From assembly GCA_003116995.1 (NCBI GenBank), contig BDSL01000201.1:1-64000 (forward strand): a stretch of DNA of 64,000 nucleotides, given 5' to 3'. The stretch is from Yamagishiella unicocca. Its lineage: Eukaryota > Chlorophyta > Chlorophyceae > Chlamydomonadales > Volvocaceae. This document shows positions 43,144-55,196 of this stretch, one piece after another. Under the pieces are notes generated by a model that searched no databases, had not been told where the DNA came from, and saw nothing but the letters and a program-made list of their open reading frames with translations. How positions within the stretch are numbered: the stretch's first letter is position 1; every line of letters starts with the position of its first letter. The translations under genes and the position numbers were made by a program.

Positions 43144-45732
43144 TCAAAAGGGCCCAAAACTCCACCACCCACGGCGAACGGCGCGATCCAGAAGACCACT
43201 ATCCGGAGTAAGAGGGGGACCACCAGCCCCCGCCCTTTTCAAGGCCGCGGCCATAAAACGGCGCCCCACCTCCATGGCAGTAATAGCCGCAAAGACTACT
43301 ACATCCCAGACGCAGGACTGTATCCCGGTAGGTGCTTGCACCAACCAAACTTGCGCCCGTGTCACCCCTGCACCGAGCTGGGTCTCGAGTTGGGCAGTCA
43401 CTGCTTGAGCCACCGGGCAGAACCAAAAGTGGTGTAAGCGGGGGGTACCCGCCCCTGGAGACTCTCCAGCCGGCACACCGCACCCACAAGGGGCTGCTGC
43501 TGCCGTCCGCATATGAGAGTTCCCGAGGAGGGGGATCCCATCCACAGCCAACCGCCACCATCCCTTCTTATACGCCGGCTCCCACTTCATGCCAGACCAG
43601 AGCCGCCGGAACACTTGCTGCAAGGCATTCAGGGCCGCGGGCAGGACAACCCCGGTCCCCCCAAGCGCTTCGCGCACAAATTTCTCATGCGCGGCCCGCC
43701 GGGCGTCCGCAGACTCGACCAATTGCACAGCCGTCCCAACCCGAACAGTCATATCCCGCAGCGCCAGCGGCTCCCCCCCGCCCAACCGCCACCCCAACCG
43801 TGCGGTGAGCATGGACCCCACTTCCTCTATCCCAGGTAAAACGTGGGGTTGACCCTGGGAGGAAACCGGCATCACCAGTGCCGCTGCTTGCTTCCACGGT
43901 GTTGGCACCTCAGCTAGCAATGCTTCCAGCGCCCCCGTACATTCCCGCCACCGATCAAGCCCCAGAAACGTCTTCGCTGCTCTTGACCGCGGATCTAAGA
44001 CTCGGACGACGAGCCCCCGCCATCCCGATGGCCACGCCGTCTGCACCGCCGCCTCGGACGCGACTAAGAAGTCCCGAAGTGCATCACGAGCCGCCAGAAC
44101 ATCGCCCAACGTCTTAATGGCCCAGCACCCCACCAGTTCTGGGTGTAAGTATTCCAAGCCCGGCCTCCTGCCGACCACCACCTGCCCAAACTGGCAGGCT
44201 GGGAGGAGCGGGTTGCCCCAAATCGGCACGTGTACACACCACGGGCCTGGCACCAGCGGCTCGCTAGCGATGTCTTGTACCGGGGGCAAGGCCGCGAGCG
44301 CCGTTATCACCCGTCGGATATCAGCCGGCATCTCGTCCGCTCCCATCCACGGACCCCTGCCTTGTGCTGTGAGCAGATTCAGAGGTCCAAACGCCGGATG
44401 CACCCCCCTCAGGTAAATGCTAAGGCAGCTGACCCAGGGGGGCCGGCGCTCCCGGGGGCCCGCCATTGCCAGTACAAAACACAGGGCCCAACCAGCCCAG
44501 CGCGCCCGTACGTGCTCCTTGAGGGCAATGGCCCCAAAGCCCCCGAGGGATGGGTGCCCGACCAGCAGCCGCTGTGGGACACCTGTTGCTCGGCGCTCCC
44601 TAGCATCTGGGGCTAAATCCCGGTCAATAAGCTTCGCCGCCACCCGCTCTAACCCTTCCACTATGGTGTCTGGGGGTAGGCCCCCATGCTCCATGTGCCA
44701 GGTGACACGGTGCATCCCATATGCTGCGGCTGCTGTCGCCCTGCCAAACGTGGACAGGCGTAGCCTTGCAATCCGCGAGAACCTACTGAATACCTTGTCC
44801 CTTTGTGACTCCCAGTCCAACATTGGGGACCCCCCTACGTCAGTAAACGGCAGATTCAGCGCCGTGGCCGATGCTACGACCTTCAACCCACCCATTTCAT
44901 GCGGGCTAGGTCCCTCGACGCCAATTGGCAGTAGCTCAACCTTGTCCAGGTTCAGCTGTTGCCCAGAGGCTTGAGCGTACACCTCCATGGACGCCAGAAA
45001 AGCCGGCACTTCCGCTGGCCCCTCCAACAGCACCTGAGTGTCGTCGGCAAACTGCACCACGGTGGTTATGTTGCCCGCCCCTACCGCAAGCCGGATGCCA
45101 ACCCCTCGTTGCTGTAACCAGCAAAGGAGGGCTTGGGCTACAAACAAATACAACAGAGGTGCTAGCGGGCAGCCTTGCCGTACCCCCGCCTCTATAGGTA
45201 CCAGGCGGGACTTGTGCCCGTTGACCACCGCCAACGACCTGGTGTCGGTTAGTAAGATCCGTGTCCAGGACATCAAACCCGCACCCGCCCCCATCGCCTC
45301 CATCGCCTCATACAGGAAGCGCCTGTCCACAGAATCGTATGCTTTGGCAATGTCCAGGAAAGCCAGCACACACGACCGACCTTGTTGTGCCATGAGATGG
45401 GGAATCTGCCGCAGGAACAGTACATTGGCCCCAATAAGGCGCTTTGGCAGGAAAGCCGATTGTTCGAGTGAGATAACACCTCCCAATACCGGACCCAGCC
45501 GGGAGGCCAACACCTTAGTCAGCACCCTATAATCTGTACACAGCAGGGTAATAGGCTGATAGCTGCCCTGAGCCGTCAGCGCTCCCCGGTTCTTGTACAG
45601 GATTGTGATCACGCCATCCAAGGACCCGGGGGGCACCTGGCCTGACTGACCCACTGCCGTGAAGACATCGGCCAACACCGGTGCTATCTGCGTACGGCAT
45701 GCTTTGTAGAGCTCTGAGGGAATATATACCAT
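43144..45732 (-). pseudogene. LINE-A ORF2, reverse transcriptase and C-terminal part
   Basis: 862 open codons. Reverse transcriptase motifs in order: ITILYKNRG, YQPITLLCTDYRVLTKVLA, ISLEQSAFLP, AFLDIAKAYDSVDR (catalytic Asp), VRQGCPLAPLLYLF, FADDTQVLLE (catalytic FADD), LNLDKVELLPIG and a thumb region. It copies its own RNA at a nicked target site. The C-terminus carries CGCGVPAG followed by HHFWFCPVA, shared with the LINE-B fragment. The preceding linker is in another frame, so 45732 marks where this frame opens and is not a natural start codon. Confidence 0.85.
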
Positions 45733-46560
45733 CCCACCCTGGCGATTTGCCCGGGGTGACGGCCTTCAGTACTGCGGCTACCTCAGCCACTAAGATCTCA
45801 GGCGATCCTACACAACACGCCTGGGCCTCCGGAATACGCAGATTCTGGGCTCGCAGGGCCGCAATGACCTCCTCCCGCGCCTCCGATGACACATGTGGCG
45901 GTGCCCTGCACACCTCGCGCCAGTACTCCGCCACCATTTGCGGCAGTCGTGTTGCGTCTGTAACGAGGCGCCCAGTTCCATCCTGCAGCGCTACCACCGC
46001 CTGTCTTGCCCTTGGAGGCTGGACTAGCGCCATGAGCCCGCGACTCGGGCGCTCCGCATCCCGCAGCCACTCTAGCCTGGCCGTACGCGCATCGGCTGCC
46101 CCTACCGCACGGGCGGCTGCGGCCACTTCTTCTTGCGCTGCCACCAAACCCTGCCAGGTGTGGGGCCCATCAGCCGCGCCCTCCTCTACGTCTGCAAACG
46201 CTGCTCTGGCAGCCTGAACTGCCACCTCCAACCTGACCCCAGGCCGCATACGTCGCAGCCGGCATTGTCTGTTAAGGGACCCTGCTAGAGCCCCCATTCT
46301 CCGTTTGAACGTCGGCCACCAGGCGAGCAGTCCTGGCAGGTCCGCTACACCGGGGCGGAGGCTGCCCTCCGCCTGCACCCAGTTTACGAACTGTTCCCGG
46401 AGGTCTTCATATGCCAAGAAGTGTGTGCGCACCCGTGGCATGCCTGGACCTTTGCCTTTTGCCACCCTCGGTAGAACGGTGATGACCGCGACCCTATGAT
46501 CGGACGGGCGGGGTGGATGTCTCAATAGTGGACGATACCACATACGGCAGCATACACGTG
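45733..46560 (-). pseudogene. LINE-A ORF2, linker between endonuclease and RT
   Basis: The frame holds PSDHRVAVITVLPRV, which is the last endonuclease motif (SDH). A helical linker (QAARAAFADVEE, AEYWREVCRAP) follows, and then TPGKSPGWDG, the usual sequence just before the reverse transcriptase domain. It is out of frame with both neighbours. The shifts lie near 46500-46560 and at about 45735. Confidence 0.75.
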
Positions 46561-47399
46561 GACACGTACAGCCGGTCAAGCCTTGAGGCTCCCGGCCGGG
46601 GCGCTCTGTACAGGTGCGAGAAGTCTCTTCGTCTAGGGTGCAGCTGACGGTAGGTATCGACCATGCCCGGGCATAGGGTACCGAACTCATTTGCCACCGA
46701 GCCATCCGCCCCCCTACCGCCCTCCCCTGCTGTCGAGTCGAGGCCTGCATCCGCTACAAAGTTGAAGTCGCCTACCCACAGCACCTGTTCGTCCTCCTTC
46801 GCGGCAGCGTACACTGGTGTGAGGGTTTTCCGTATAAACTCTTTCCTCTGTGCAGCATACGCCGCCGTTGGCATATAGATATTCGCCAGGTGGACCCGGT
46901 GTCCACCCCAGGTGAACGAGTACTGCAGAAAACGACCCGGTGGGGCGTCCTCAGGCTTCATGCGCATCGGTACCTCAACCGGGGACACCACCTGACTCAG
47001 ATCCGAACGGACGAGGATCTTCGCTGCAGCGTTTAACCCCCGCTGCAACAGCCGACTTTGTCCCTCGCCCGTATGATGGGTTTCTTGCAGACATACCACA
47101 TCGAGCCGCATGCGAGCCCATTGACTAGCCGCTGCCTGGAGCACTGCCTCCCTGTGCGGGAGTTGTATCCCGCCTAGGTTATGCGTGCCCACTCTCAGCG
47201 GCCGGCACGCTGGACCCTCTGTGTCCCTTGTCGGTGCCGTACCACTATTGGTCTGCGGGTACCTCCATCCTGGAGGCGTCTCCTGGGTCGTCCACCTCCA
47301 GCGCCCCGTACGGGTTGGGCGCCATCCTGATGGCGCTACGGGGTCTGACAGGGGGGTCCTGTTGCTGGAGCTGCGGCCATTCGGCTGCGTCCAGGTCAC
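46494..47399 (-). pseudogene. LINE-A ORF2, AP-type endonuclease domain
   Basis: Endonuclease/exonuclease/phosphatase fold that nicks target DNA. Motifs in order: RVGTHNLGGIQL, VVCLQETHHTG (catalytic Glu), LANIYMPT, VLWVGDFNFV (Asp-Asn pair) and RLDRLYVS. The final SDH is reached only after a frameshift. The first in-frame ATG (47399) overlaps the end of ORF1 by 155 nt; the true ORF2 start is unknown. Confidence 0.85.
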
Positions 47400-48207
47400 T
47401 GGTGTGCGGGGCTGCGCTCCAGTCGCCCTCCATGTTGACGCGTCGGCGCTGCTGGTCCGGCGTCTCCCCCGAGTGCTGCGGCGAGCGGCTCGACCTAAGC
47501 CCGGGCGGCCTCGGGGGACCGACGGTGTCGGGGGGCCGCCGGGCGCCCGTGGTAGCGCGCCTGGCCATGGCTGCCTTCGCCGCGCTCATGGCGGCCTCTG
47601 CCTTATCCGTGGCTGACGCGTTCCTGGACACTATCATCTCCCGCGTGAGGTCGTCCACCGCTGCCTGGTATTCCGGTGTACCGACTTCCAGGCCCCGGAT
47701 CATCGACCCCATGACCACAGCCGCGAAGGAGGCCGGGGATGCTGGAGTCATGGCTGGCCCCTTGGCCCCTGATGGCCCATCTGCGGCCGCCGCCCCCACC
47801 GGCCCTGTGGCCATATCTGCTTGCGCGACCGCCCCGTTCGAAGGCGGGACTGCCGCAGGGCTGCGGCGCGGCTGCGGCTGCGGCGCGTCCGCCGCCACGC
47901 GGTTGCGGCTGCTGCGGCGTGGTTGCCGCGCGACCGTCAATCCCACCGGCGCGGCTGCCGCACCCGACGGCGCGGCTGCCGCACCCGACGGCGTGGCTGC
48001 CGCACCCGACGGCGCGGCTGCCGCACCCGACGGCGTGGCTGCCGCACCCGACGGCGCAGCGGCCTCACCCGACGGCGTGGCTGCCGCACCCGACGGCGCA
48101 GCTGCCTCACCCGACGGCGTGGCTGCCGCACCCGACGGCGTGGCTGCCGCACCCGCTTTTGTCGCCCTGTCACGGCTCGGCGTCGACTTTCCGCCCGCGG
48201 CTGTCAC
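47245..48207 (-). CDS. LINE-A ORF1-like protein
   Basis: 320 residues. The start region is built of seven-residue repeats (AAATPSG, AAAPSGE). A basic stretch (ARQPRRSSRNR) and a helical part (EYQAAVDDLTREMIVSRNA, DKAEAAMSAAKAAMARR) follow. No RRM or CCHC knuckle was recognised. Its position just 5' of the endonuclease frame supports ORF1. Upstream, coding-like sequence (FADTSSIPALLSFVGGAIAD) continues in other frames to about 48450, so the start is probably lost to a frameshift. Confidence 0.6.
   Translation of the reverse strand: MTAAGGKSTPSRDRATKAGAAATPSGAAATPSGEAAAPSGAAATPSGEAAAPSGAAATPSGAAAAPSGAAATPSGAAAAPSGAAAAPVGLTVARQPRRSSRNRVAADAPQPQPRRSPAAVPPSNGAVAQADMATGPVGAAAADGPSGAKGPAMTPASPASFAAVVMGSMIRGLEVGTPEYQAAVDDLTREMIVSRNASATDKAEAAMSAAKAAMARRATTGARRPPDTVGPPRPPGLRSSRSPQHSGETPDQQRRRVNMEGDWSAAPHTSDLDAAEWPQLQQQDPPVRPRSAIRMAPNPYGALEVDDPGDASRMEVPADQ
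47940..48160. repeat. 21-bp tandem repeats inside LINE-A ORF1
   Basis: About ten copies of gccgcacccgacggcg.ggct with few changes, coding for seven-residue Ala/Pro/Ser/Gly units. Confidence 0.85.
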
Positions 48208-48680
48208 ACCCGACCGCCTTGCTGCAGCTGCTGTGCCCGAGGGCCCTGCCGCCGTGCCCGAAGGCCCTGCCCCCGGGGCAAACTACCGCATCTGGCATCA
48301 GGCTGAGGGCGCTCCACAAGAGATATCCGTCTCTTGTATAATGTCCGGCATTTCTGTGGACAATGACCGTTTCAGGCGGTCGGCGATGGCTCCTCCCACG
48401 AAGCTGAGCAGCGCCGGTATGCTGCTCGTGTCCGCGAAAGGAACTTGAAAGTCACAGAGCCCATGGCTCTGAATAGGGTGGTCGAACCAGTGACGCGCAT
48501 CACCTCGGCAAGGCTGATGACGGTCCGAGGCATTGCGACCTCCTCTCGGTTCTCCGGTTGTCTAGCGCGACGTCGGGTCATTCTAGGACCTTCCAAGAGC
48601 AGTTCTGCCCTACCGCCGCGCGGATTTCGCGAGGCTGGCCAGGTCACCCTGGCGCAGCCACGCGACCGGTTACCATCGAT

Positions 48681-48778
48681 GTATTACTTTGCATTACTTT
48701 GTATTACTTATGTCAGTTCTTGTCGGTTGTATTACTTTGTATTACTTTGTATTACTTATGTCAGTTCGTGTCGGTTGT
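48681..48778. repeat. Short tandem repeat (gtattactt family)
   Basis: The words gtattactttgtattactta and tgtcagttc.tgtcggttgt occur twice in a row. It lies just outside the inferred 5' end of LINE-A. Confidence 0.8.
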
Positions 48779-48782
48779 GTCG

Positions 48783-49559
48783 ATGCACGACGTGTAAGGG
48801 ATCGGGAAGACCCGCAATCGCTGGCATTGCCAATTACACATCTGCTACACGCACATATGTACACTTGCATGTTCGCACTATTTCGAGCTTGGCGCCCACC
48901 GACTTGCATTAGGCTGTCTGTCCTTCGGCCCCTTCGTCTTCCATCGTTGCACTGACCTGTGGCAATAGTACCTGCCGTAACAAGAAGCACATCAAATCAA
49001 CAAGCTGTCGACATCATTGCCGACAACAAGGTACCAAGATGACGCAAGGTGCGTTTTTGTCCAAAATGGCCGGGCGGAGGGGTTTGGTTGGACCCCCTTG
49101 ACACCTTCCTAGTAGAACAGCAGTATTTAGGTGCATCTCGCAACGCTCGTTGAAGGCTTGCTCGTTTTACAAGCCTGCAAGGCCCAGGCCGAACCAGGTA
49201 TGGCATAATCACCATGGCCCTGCCATAGACAGCTGCCACGTGGCCCATGCTATACTGCGCACGCTTGATCCGTTCCGCTACGTCCGTCAGGTCCTAGTTC
49301 TTCAAGTCAAGCAGCTTGCCACCCTCGCCAGTTCCCCCCCAGTTCCCCGGCTTCCTTCAGCAGCCTTTTCTGCCTGCAAGTTCAATGCGTAGCTGTTGCG
49401 GTGGAAGGCAACGTGTCTAACTTCGACCCATGCTTACAGGTCATACGTACTTTAGCCAAGGAACTGGTCAGAAGACACTGTTGGAGCGGGCTGCTTGTGG
49501 GAGGCTGATGCAGGTTGTACGGCGTTGCGGCTGAACAGCCGGATCGAGCTTCTTTGTAT
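48783..49559. other. No feature recognised
   Basis: Mixed-composition sequence between two LINE insertions. No open frame has a domain. Confidence 0.4.
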
Positions 49560-50949
49560 GCACGTCGTGGGCATATGCAACGCCCATCCAATTCGAGTAG
49601 CGACACACTGTTACGCCCGGCTTCCCGCGATCACTGTCTCCTGCTGCGAATTCAGGAAAAACCCGTGGATCTATATCAATATCACTCGAGTTCCAGTCGA
49701 GCAGCAAACGTCGCCTGAACTCCTGTAGTACCTTGTCAAACGGAATTTCCAAAGCGGCTATTGCCTTGGCTTTGTCCACATTACTCAACGTTGCGCTCAC
49801 ATGTTGGCGATAGTCGTACCCCAGTGCTCCAAGAATCCGCAGCATCTTACCAGCCCAAAAAAATTCATGCTCGCTTGACGAGCGATCCGATTCCAACCAT
49901 GCAAAAATATCCTCCTCTAAGACTGCCCGTGCGAGCGTCGAGGGCTGCTTACTCAGGCGCTTCCAAAAACCAAACACTTGCTGTGCCCAAACGTGATGCA
50001 AAGGCAGTTGAGAGGACTCTGCGAAGAGTTGCCTGTTCGGAGGCAAACTAGCGCCAACTACCCTGCGCAAAAAGATCTTCTGTACCTCGACCACTGGATC
50101 CGCCAGAGCTCTTTCAAATACACTTGCCGTACGACCTGTGCTTCGAACCCATTTTCCCCATCTGCCAAGCAGCACCGCATTCTCCCCCGTCGCTCCTAAC
50201 CCTCCCCGCTGGTTCCATCTTTGCCACTCCCTAAGGGGCCATTTACACATGACCGAAACTGTGTCTTGCAGTTTGACTTTAACTCGGAAATCAGTTTTTA
50301 TCTTATGTTTACATATCAGCCGGAAACTGGTTGCGTACTTATTGTCATTACTGCTAGTTTTCACATCCCGGGTTGTGAAAACTTGCAAAAAGTCCTCAGC
50401 CTCATTCCTTAATAGGTTAATAACAGAAGCATACGAGTCGTTCGTCACACAGACCGGACACGGACCCAAACCACATATTACCTCGACGTCTCTTTAGATT
50501 ATCTTGAGTTTATCTATATAATTATGTAACGAGCTATGCCCTTTCAGCGTAGAAAATGAGGGGAAAACGACTATAGCGACAACGAGGATGATGCTCTTCG
50601 CGCGTGAAACATTTCAGGAAACCTAATCTCGTCGAAGACCAAAGTGTTCCGCAAGCCTTCCACTCCCTCGCGTACAATGAGGCGTCGTGATGGTTATGGC
50701 GACCTAGATGCCTAGTATCTGCAAGAAAAAGGGTGCGCAAAAGTTCAATGTAAACGAATTTTCAGCCGGAAACAGTTTCCGGCAGATTCGGGATGACGGC
50801 TGATTATCGAATTAAAGTTTTGACCCGGACAGATGTAAATGGCCCCGCTGTCGACCCTTAATTCCTAAAACTTCCCAAATAGCGTCTGGTCCCCATATCT
50901 CCGCTCCGTACGATAACAAAGGCCTTATTTGGGCGTCAAAAGAGCGTAG

Positions 50950-51177
50950 CATTAGGATAAGACGCGTGCCGGAACCCCAAATGGCCACGATACTGTACGA
51001 CAGGTACCGCCGGCGTTGGCAGGCGTTGGCCGAGTATCTTCGTCCCGGACGTCCCTGCCTGAACATTAGGATAAGACGCGTGCCGGAACCCCAAATGGCC
51101 ACGATACTGTACGACAGGTACCGCCGGCGTTGGCAGGCGTTGGCCGAGTATCTTCGTCCCGGACGTCCCTGCCTGAA
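50950..51177. repeat. 114-bp exact tandem duplication
   Basis: 50950-51063 and 51064-51177 are identical as far as I can read. The length is a multiple of three, and the minus-strand frame leading into the FDAQIRPLL segment stays open through both copies. Confidence 0.9.
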
Positions 51178-51660
51178 CACGCCTTTTTAAACAAAATTTT
51201 CTATCCATTTAGCTTGCTTTTTACATAATATTATAGAGCAATTTTTGGGCATTGGCAGTGTGCTTGAATGGCTGGGTTGCAGCTTGGCGCAAGTCAGCGG
51301 CTATCAAAATCTTGGTGGCGTATTGCTGAGCGCTATCGCTCTGTGACTATACGCACAATAACGTTATGTTAAGATGCGAGCTAAGATGCGAGCTACTCTG
51401 TCCTCTCAACGCGATGGAATCAGCAAGCATATTATCTCAGCGTTCCGCCGGCTCCACTTCGTTGTTTAAGGAAAGAACCATTTTGGACTACTCGACAATA
51501 TTCAGGGCGCAGTGGGGTGGCTCAGTCGTGCATCTGCAGATTTAGGCACGGGTACGTTTGCCGACGCTTTCATGGGGGGTTTTGCCCGCTCCCACAATCG
51601 AAGCTCTTGCTGGTAGCAGCCCATTCGACGCCAGTGGGAACTCCAACAGCGATAGGGCGA
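51178..51660. other. Unique sequence before satellite
   Basis: AT-rich at 51180-51380, then mixed. No gene is seen. A short direct repeat (aagatgcgagct) lies at about 51370-51395. Confidence 0.4.
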
Positions 51661-54580
51661 ACCAGGAGAGCAATCCTGCTTTCGGTGGTCCAGGCGCTCC
51701 CTTGCTGCTGAGGAGGGGCTGGAGGAGGGGAAGTGCTCGTGTGTTGCCGTACGTGACCCTAGGCTTCCACCGCCGCGCCCAACTAGTACCTAGTATGACG
51801 ATTCAGAGCTGGTATGGCGTGGGGGAGGGTCTGGCTTTAACCAGGAGAGCAATCCTGCTTTCGGTGGTCCAGGCGCTCCCTTGCTGCTGAGGAGGGGCTG
51901 GAGGAGGGGTAGTGCTCGTGTGTTGCCGTACGTGACCCTAGGCTTCCACCGCCGCGCCCAACTAGTACCTAGTATGACGGTTCAGAGCTGGTATGGCGCG
52001 GGGGAGGGTCTGGCTTTAACCAGGAGAGCAATCCTGCTTTCGGTGGTCCAGGCGCTCCCTTGCTGCTGAGGAGGGGCTGGAGGAGGGGAAGTGCTCGTGT
52101 GTTGCCGTACGTGACCCTAGGCTTCCACCGCCGCGCCCAACTAGTACCTAGTATGACGGTTCAGAGCTGGTATGGCGCGGGGGAGGGTCTGGCTTTAACC
52201 AGGAGAGCAATCCTGCTTTCGGTGGTCCAGGCGCTCCCTTGCTGCTGAGGAGGGGCTGGAGGAGGGGTAGTGCTCGTGTGTTGCCGTACGTGACCCTAGG
52301 CTTCCACCGCCGCGCCCAACTAGTACCTAGTATGACGGTTCAGAGCTGGTATGGCGCGGGGGAGGGTCTGGCTTTAACCAGGAGAGCAATCCTGCTTTCG
52401 GTGGTCCAGGCGCTCCCTTGCTGCTGAGGAGGGGCTGGAGGAGGGGAAGTGCTCGTGTGTTGCCGTACGTGACCCTAGGCTTCCACCGCCGCGCCCAACT
52501 AGTACCTAGTATGACGGTTCAGAGCTGGTATGGCGCGGGGGAGGGTCTGGCTTTAACCAGGAGAGCAATCCTGCTTTCGGTGGTCCAGGCGCTCCCTTGC
52601 TGCTGAGGAGGGGCTGGAGGAGGGGAAGTGCTCGTGTGTTGCCGTACGTGACCCTAGGCTTCCACCGCCGCGCCCAACTAGTACCTAGTATGACGATTCA
52701 GAGCTGGTATGGCGTGGGGGAGGGTCTGGCTTTAACCAGGAGAGCAATCCTGCTTTCGGTGGTCCAGGCGCTCCCTTGCTGCTGAGGAGGGGCTGGAGGA
52801 GGGGTAGTGCTCGTGTGTTGCCGTACGTGACCCTAGGCTTCCACCGCCGCGCCCAACTAGTACCTAGTATGACGGTTCAGAGCTGGTATGGCGCGGGGGA
52901 GGGTCTGGCTTTAACCAGGAGAGCAATCCTGCTTTCGGTGGTCCAGGCGCTCCCTTGCTGCTGAGGAGGGGCTGGAGGAGGGGAAGTGCTCGTGTGTTGC
53001 CGTACGTGACCCTAGGCTTCCACCGCCGCGCCCAACTAGTACCTAGTATGACGGTTCAGAGCTGGTATGGCGCGGGGGAGGGTCTGGCTTTAACCAGGAG
53101 AGCAATCCTGCTTTCGGTGGTCCAGGCGCTCCCTTGCTGCTGAGGAGGGGCTGGAGGAGGGGTAGTGCTCGTGTGTTGCCGTACGTGACCCTAGGCTTCC
53201 ACCGCCGCGCCCAACTAGTACCTAGTATGACGGTTCAGAGCTGGTATGGCGCGGGGGAGGGTCTGGCTTTAACCAGGAGAGCAATCCTGCTTTCGGTGGT
53301 CCAGGCGCTCCCTTGCTGCTGAGGAGGGGCTGGAGGAGGGGAAGTGCTCGTGTGTTGCCGTACGTGACCCTAGGCTTCCACCGCCGCGCCCAACTAGTAC
53401 CTAGTATGACGGTTCAGAGCTGGTATGGCGCGGGGGAGGGTCTGGCTTTAACCAGGAGAGCAATCCTGCTTTCGGTGGTCCAGGCGCTCCCTTGCTGCTG
53501 AGGAGGGGCTGGAGGAGGGGAAGTGCTCGTGTGTTGCCGTACGTGACCCTAGGCTTCCACCGCCGCGCCCAACTAGTACCTAGTATGACGATTCAGAGCT
53601 GGTATGGCGTGGGGGAGGGTCTGGCTTTAACCAGGAGAGCAATCCTGCTTTCGGTGGTCCAGGCGCTCCCTTGCTGCTGAGGAGGGGCTGGAGGAGGGGA
53701 AGTGCTCGTGTGTTGCCGTACGTGACCCTAGGCTTCCACCGCCGCGCCCAACTAGTACCTAGTATGACGATTCAGAGCTGGTATGGCGTGGGGGAGGGTC
53801 TGGCTTTAACCAGGAGAGCAATCCTGCTTTCGGTGGTCCAGGCGCTCCCTTGCTGCTGAGGAGGGGCTGGAGGAGGGGTAGTGCTCGTGTGTTGCCGTAC
53901 GTGACCCTAGGCTTCCACCGCCGCGCCCAACTAGTACCTAGTATGACGGTTCAGAGCTGGTATGGCGCGGGGGAGGGTCTGGCTTTAACCAGGAGAGCAA
54001 TCCTGCTTTCGGTGGTCCAGGCGCTCCCTTGCTGCTGAGGAGGGGCTGGAGGAGGGGAAGTGCTCGTGTGTTGCCGTACGTGACCCTAGGCTTCCACCGC
54101 CGCGCCCAACTAGTACCTAGTATGACGGTTCAGAGCTGGTATGGCGCGGGGGAGGGTCTGGCTTTAACCAGGAGAGCAATCCTGCTTTCGGTGGTCCAGG
54201 CGCTCCCTTGCTGCTGAGGAGGGGCTGGAGGAGGGGAAGTGCTCGTGTGTTGCCGTACGTGACCCTAGGCTTCCACCGCCGCGCCCAACTAGTACCTAGT
54301 ATGACGGTTCAGAGCTGGTATGGCGCGGGGGAGGGTCTGGCTTTAACCAGGAGAGCAATCCTGCTTTCGGTGGTCCAGGCGCTCCCTTGCTGCTGAGGAG
54401 GGGCTGGAGGAGGGGAAGTGCTCGTGTGTTGCCGTACGTGACCCTAGGCTTCCACCGCCGCGCCCAACTAGTACCTAGTATGACGGTTCAGAGCTGGTAT
54501 GGCGCGGGGGAGGGTCTGGCTTTAACCAGGAGAGCAATCCTGCTTTCGGTGGTCCAGGCGCTCCCTTGCTGCTGAGGAGG
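51661..54580. repeat. 179-bp satellite array, 16.3 copies
   Basis: The unit starts accaggagagcaatcctgct and recurs every 179 bp from 51661 to 54525. The last partial copy ends near 54580. Copies differ at only a few sites: gaag versus gtag before tgctcgtg, and gacgatt...ggcgtggg versus gacggtt...ggcgcggg. Each unit holds a 62-codon open frame, but the frames overlap between units and resemble no protein, so they are not called as genes. Confidence 0.97.
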
Positions 54581-55196
54581 GCAACAGGGAAGATTTTGGG
54601 GCTTGCCTGCATGAGGGCTGTTAGCTAGAGGGAGATAGAGATACAACGGGAGCAGTGCTCGCGTGTAACAGACTTGGCGTGTAGCAGTGTAGAAGACACT
54701 GGGCGCTCCAGTGTAGCGGTGTCGCAGTGCGCCAATTTCTTCTGTGTTATCTTCTTGACTATTACTAGCATGCGCATAGCGTTTGCTGATATGTTTTACA
54801 CCATTGAGGAACGCCTAAGTGTCGTTTGAGGAAACTACTTGGATATATGCCTGTCGCGTCGAGGCTGTCCATTTGTACTTCAAACGGATCGACCGAGGTG
54901 ATGCACCAGCTTTATATGTACACGTGTATACATATTATTCCAGAGCTTCGCCCAGGCACTGTTACCCAGGTGACTTGCTACCAATTGAGTTGACATTTCG
55001 ACTCGCGACCCAAGCGGCTTCCGTCTATGTGGGGTGGCTATATATACAATAAATATAAGAAGATCTAGGATATGGCAAGTGGAATCGTATAGTGTCGGGT
55101 TGTGTCGTGCAAATCTGCGGGCGTGCGCTTCCAGGTTGAGAGGGACCCCTCCATACATGCCAGCAGCGACGCCAACTGAGCGCATACAAATAACCT
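54581..55196. other. Unique sequence after satellite
   Basis: No gene recognised. It is moderately AT-rich (54730-55080), with several ta-rich words (tatatatacaataaatataag at 55039-55060). Confidence 0.4.

Larger units (their letters stand above)
42656..48660 (-). mobile_element. LINE-A: near full-length L1-like retrotransposon
   Basis: It reads from about 48660 (5' end, inferred) down to 42656 (3' end, fixed by the truncated copy at 12126-12357). Order on the minus strand: ORF1, endonuclease, linker, reverse transcriptase, C-terminal CxC...HHxxxC region, 3' UTR of about 490 bp ending 11 nt after TGTAA. Two frameshifts in ORF2 and a disturbed ORF1 start mean the copy is probably inactive. 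No poly(A) tail is seen. Confidence 0.85.

Noticed and set aside
51558..54575. Sixteen near-identical 62-residue open frames as a repeated peptide family
   Set aside because: Frames overlap between 179-bp units, resemble no protein and follow from the satellite period. 179 is not a multiple of three, so no continuous frame exists.
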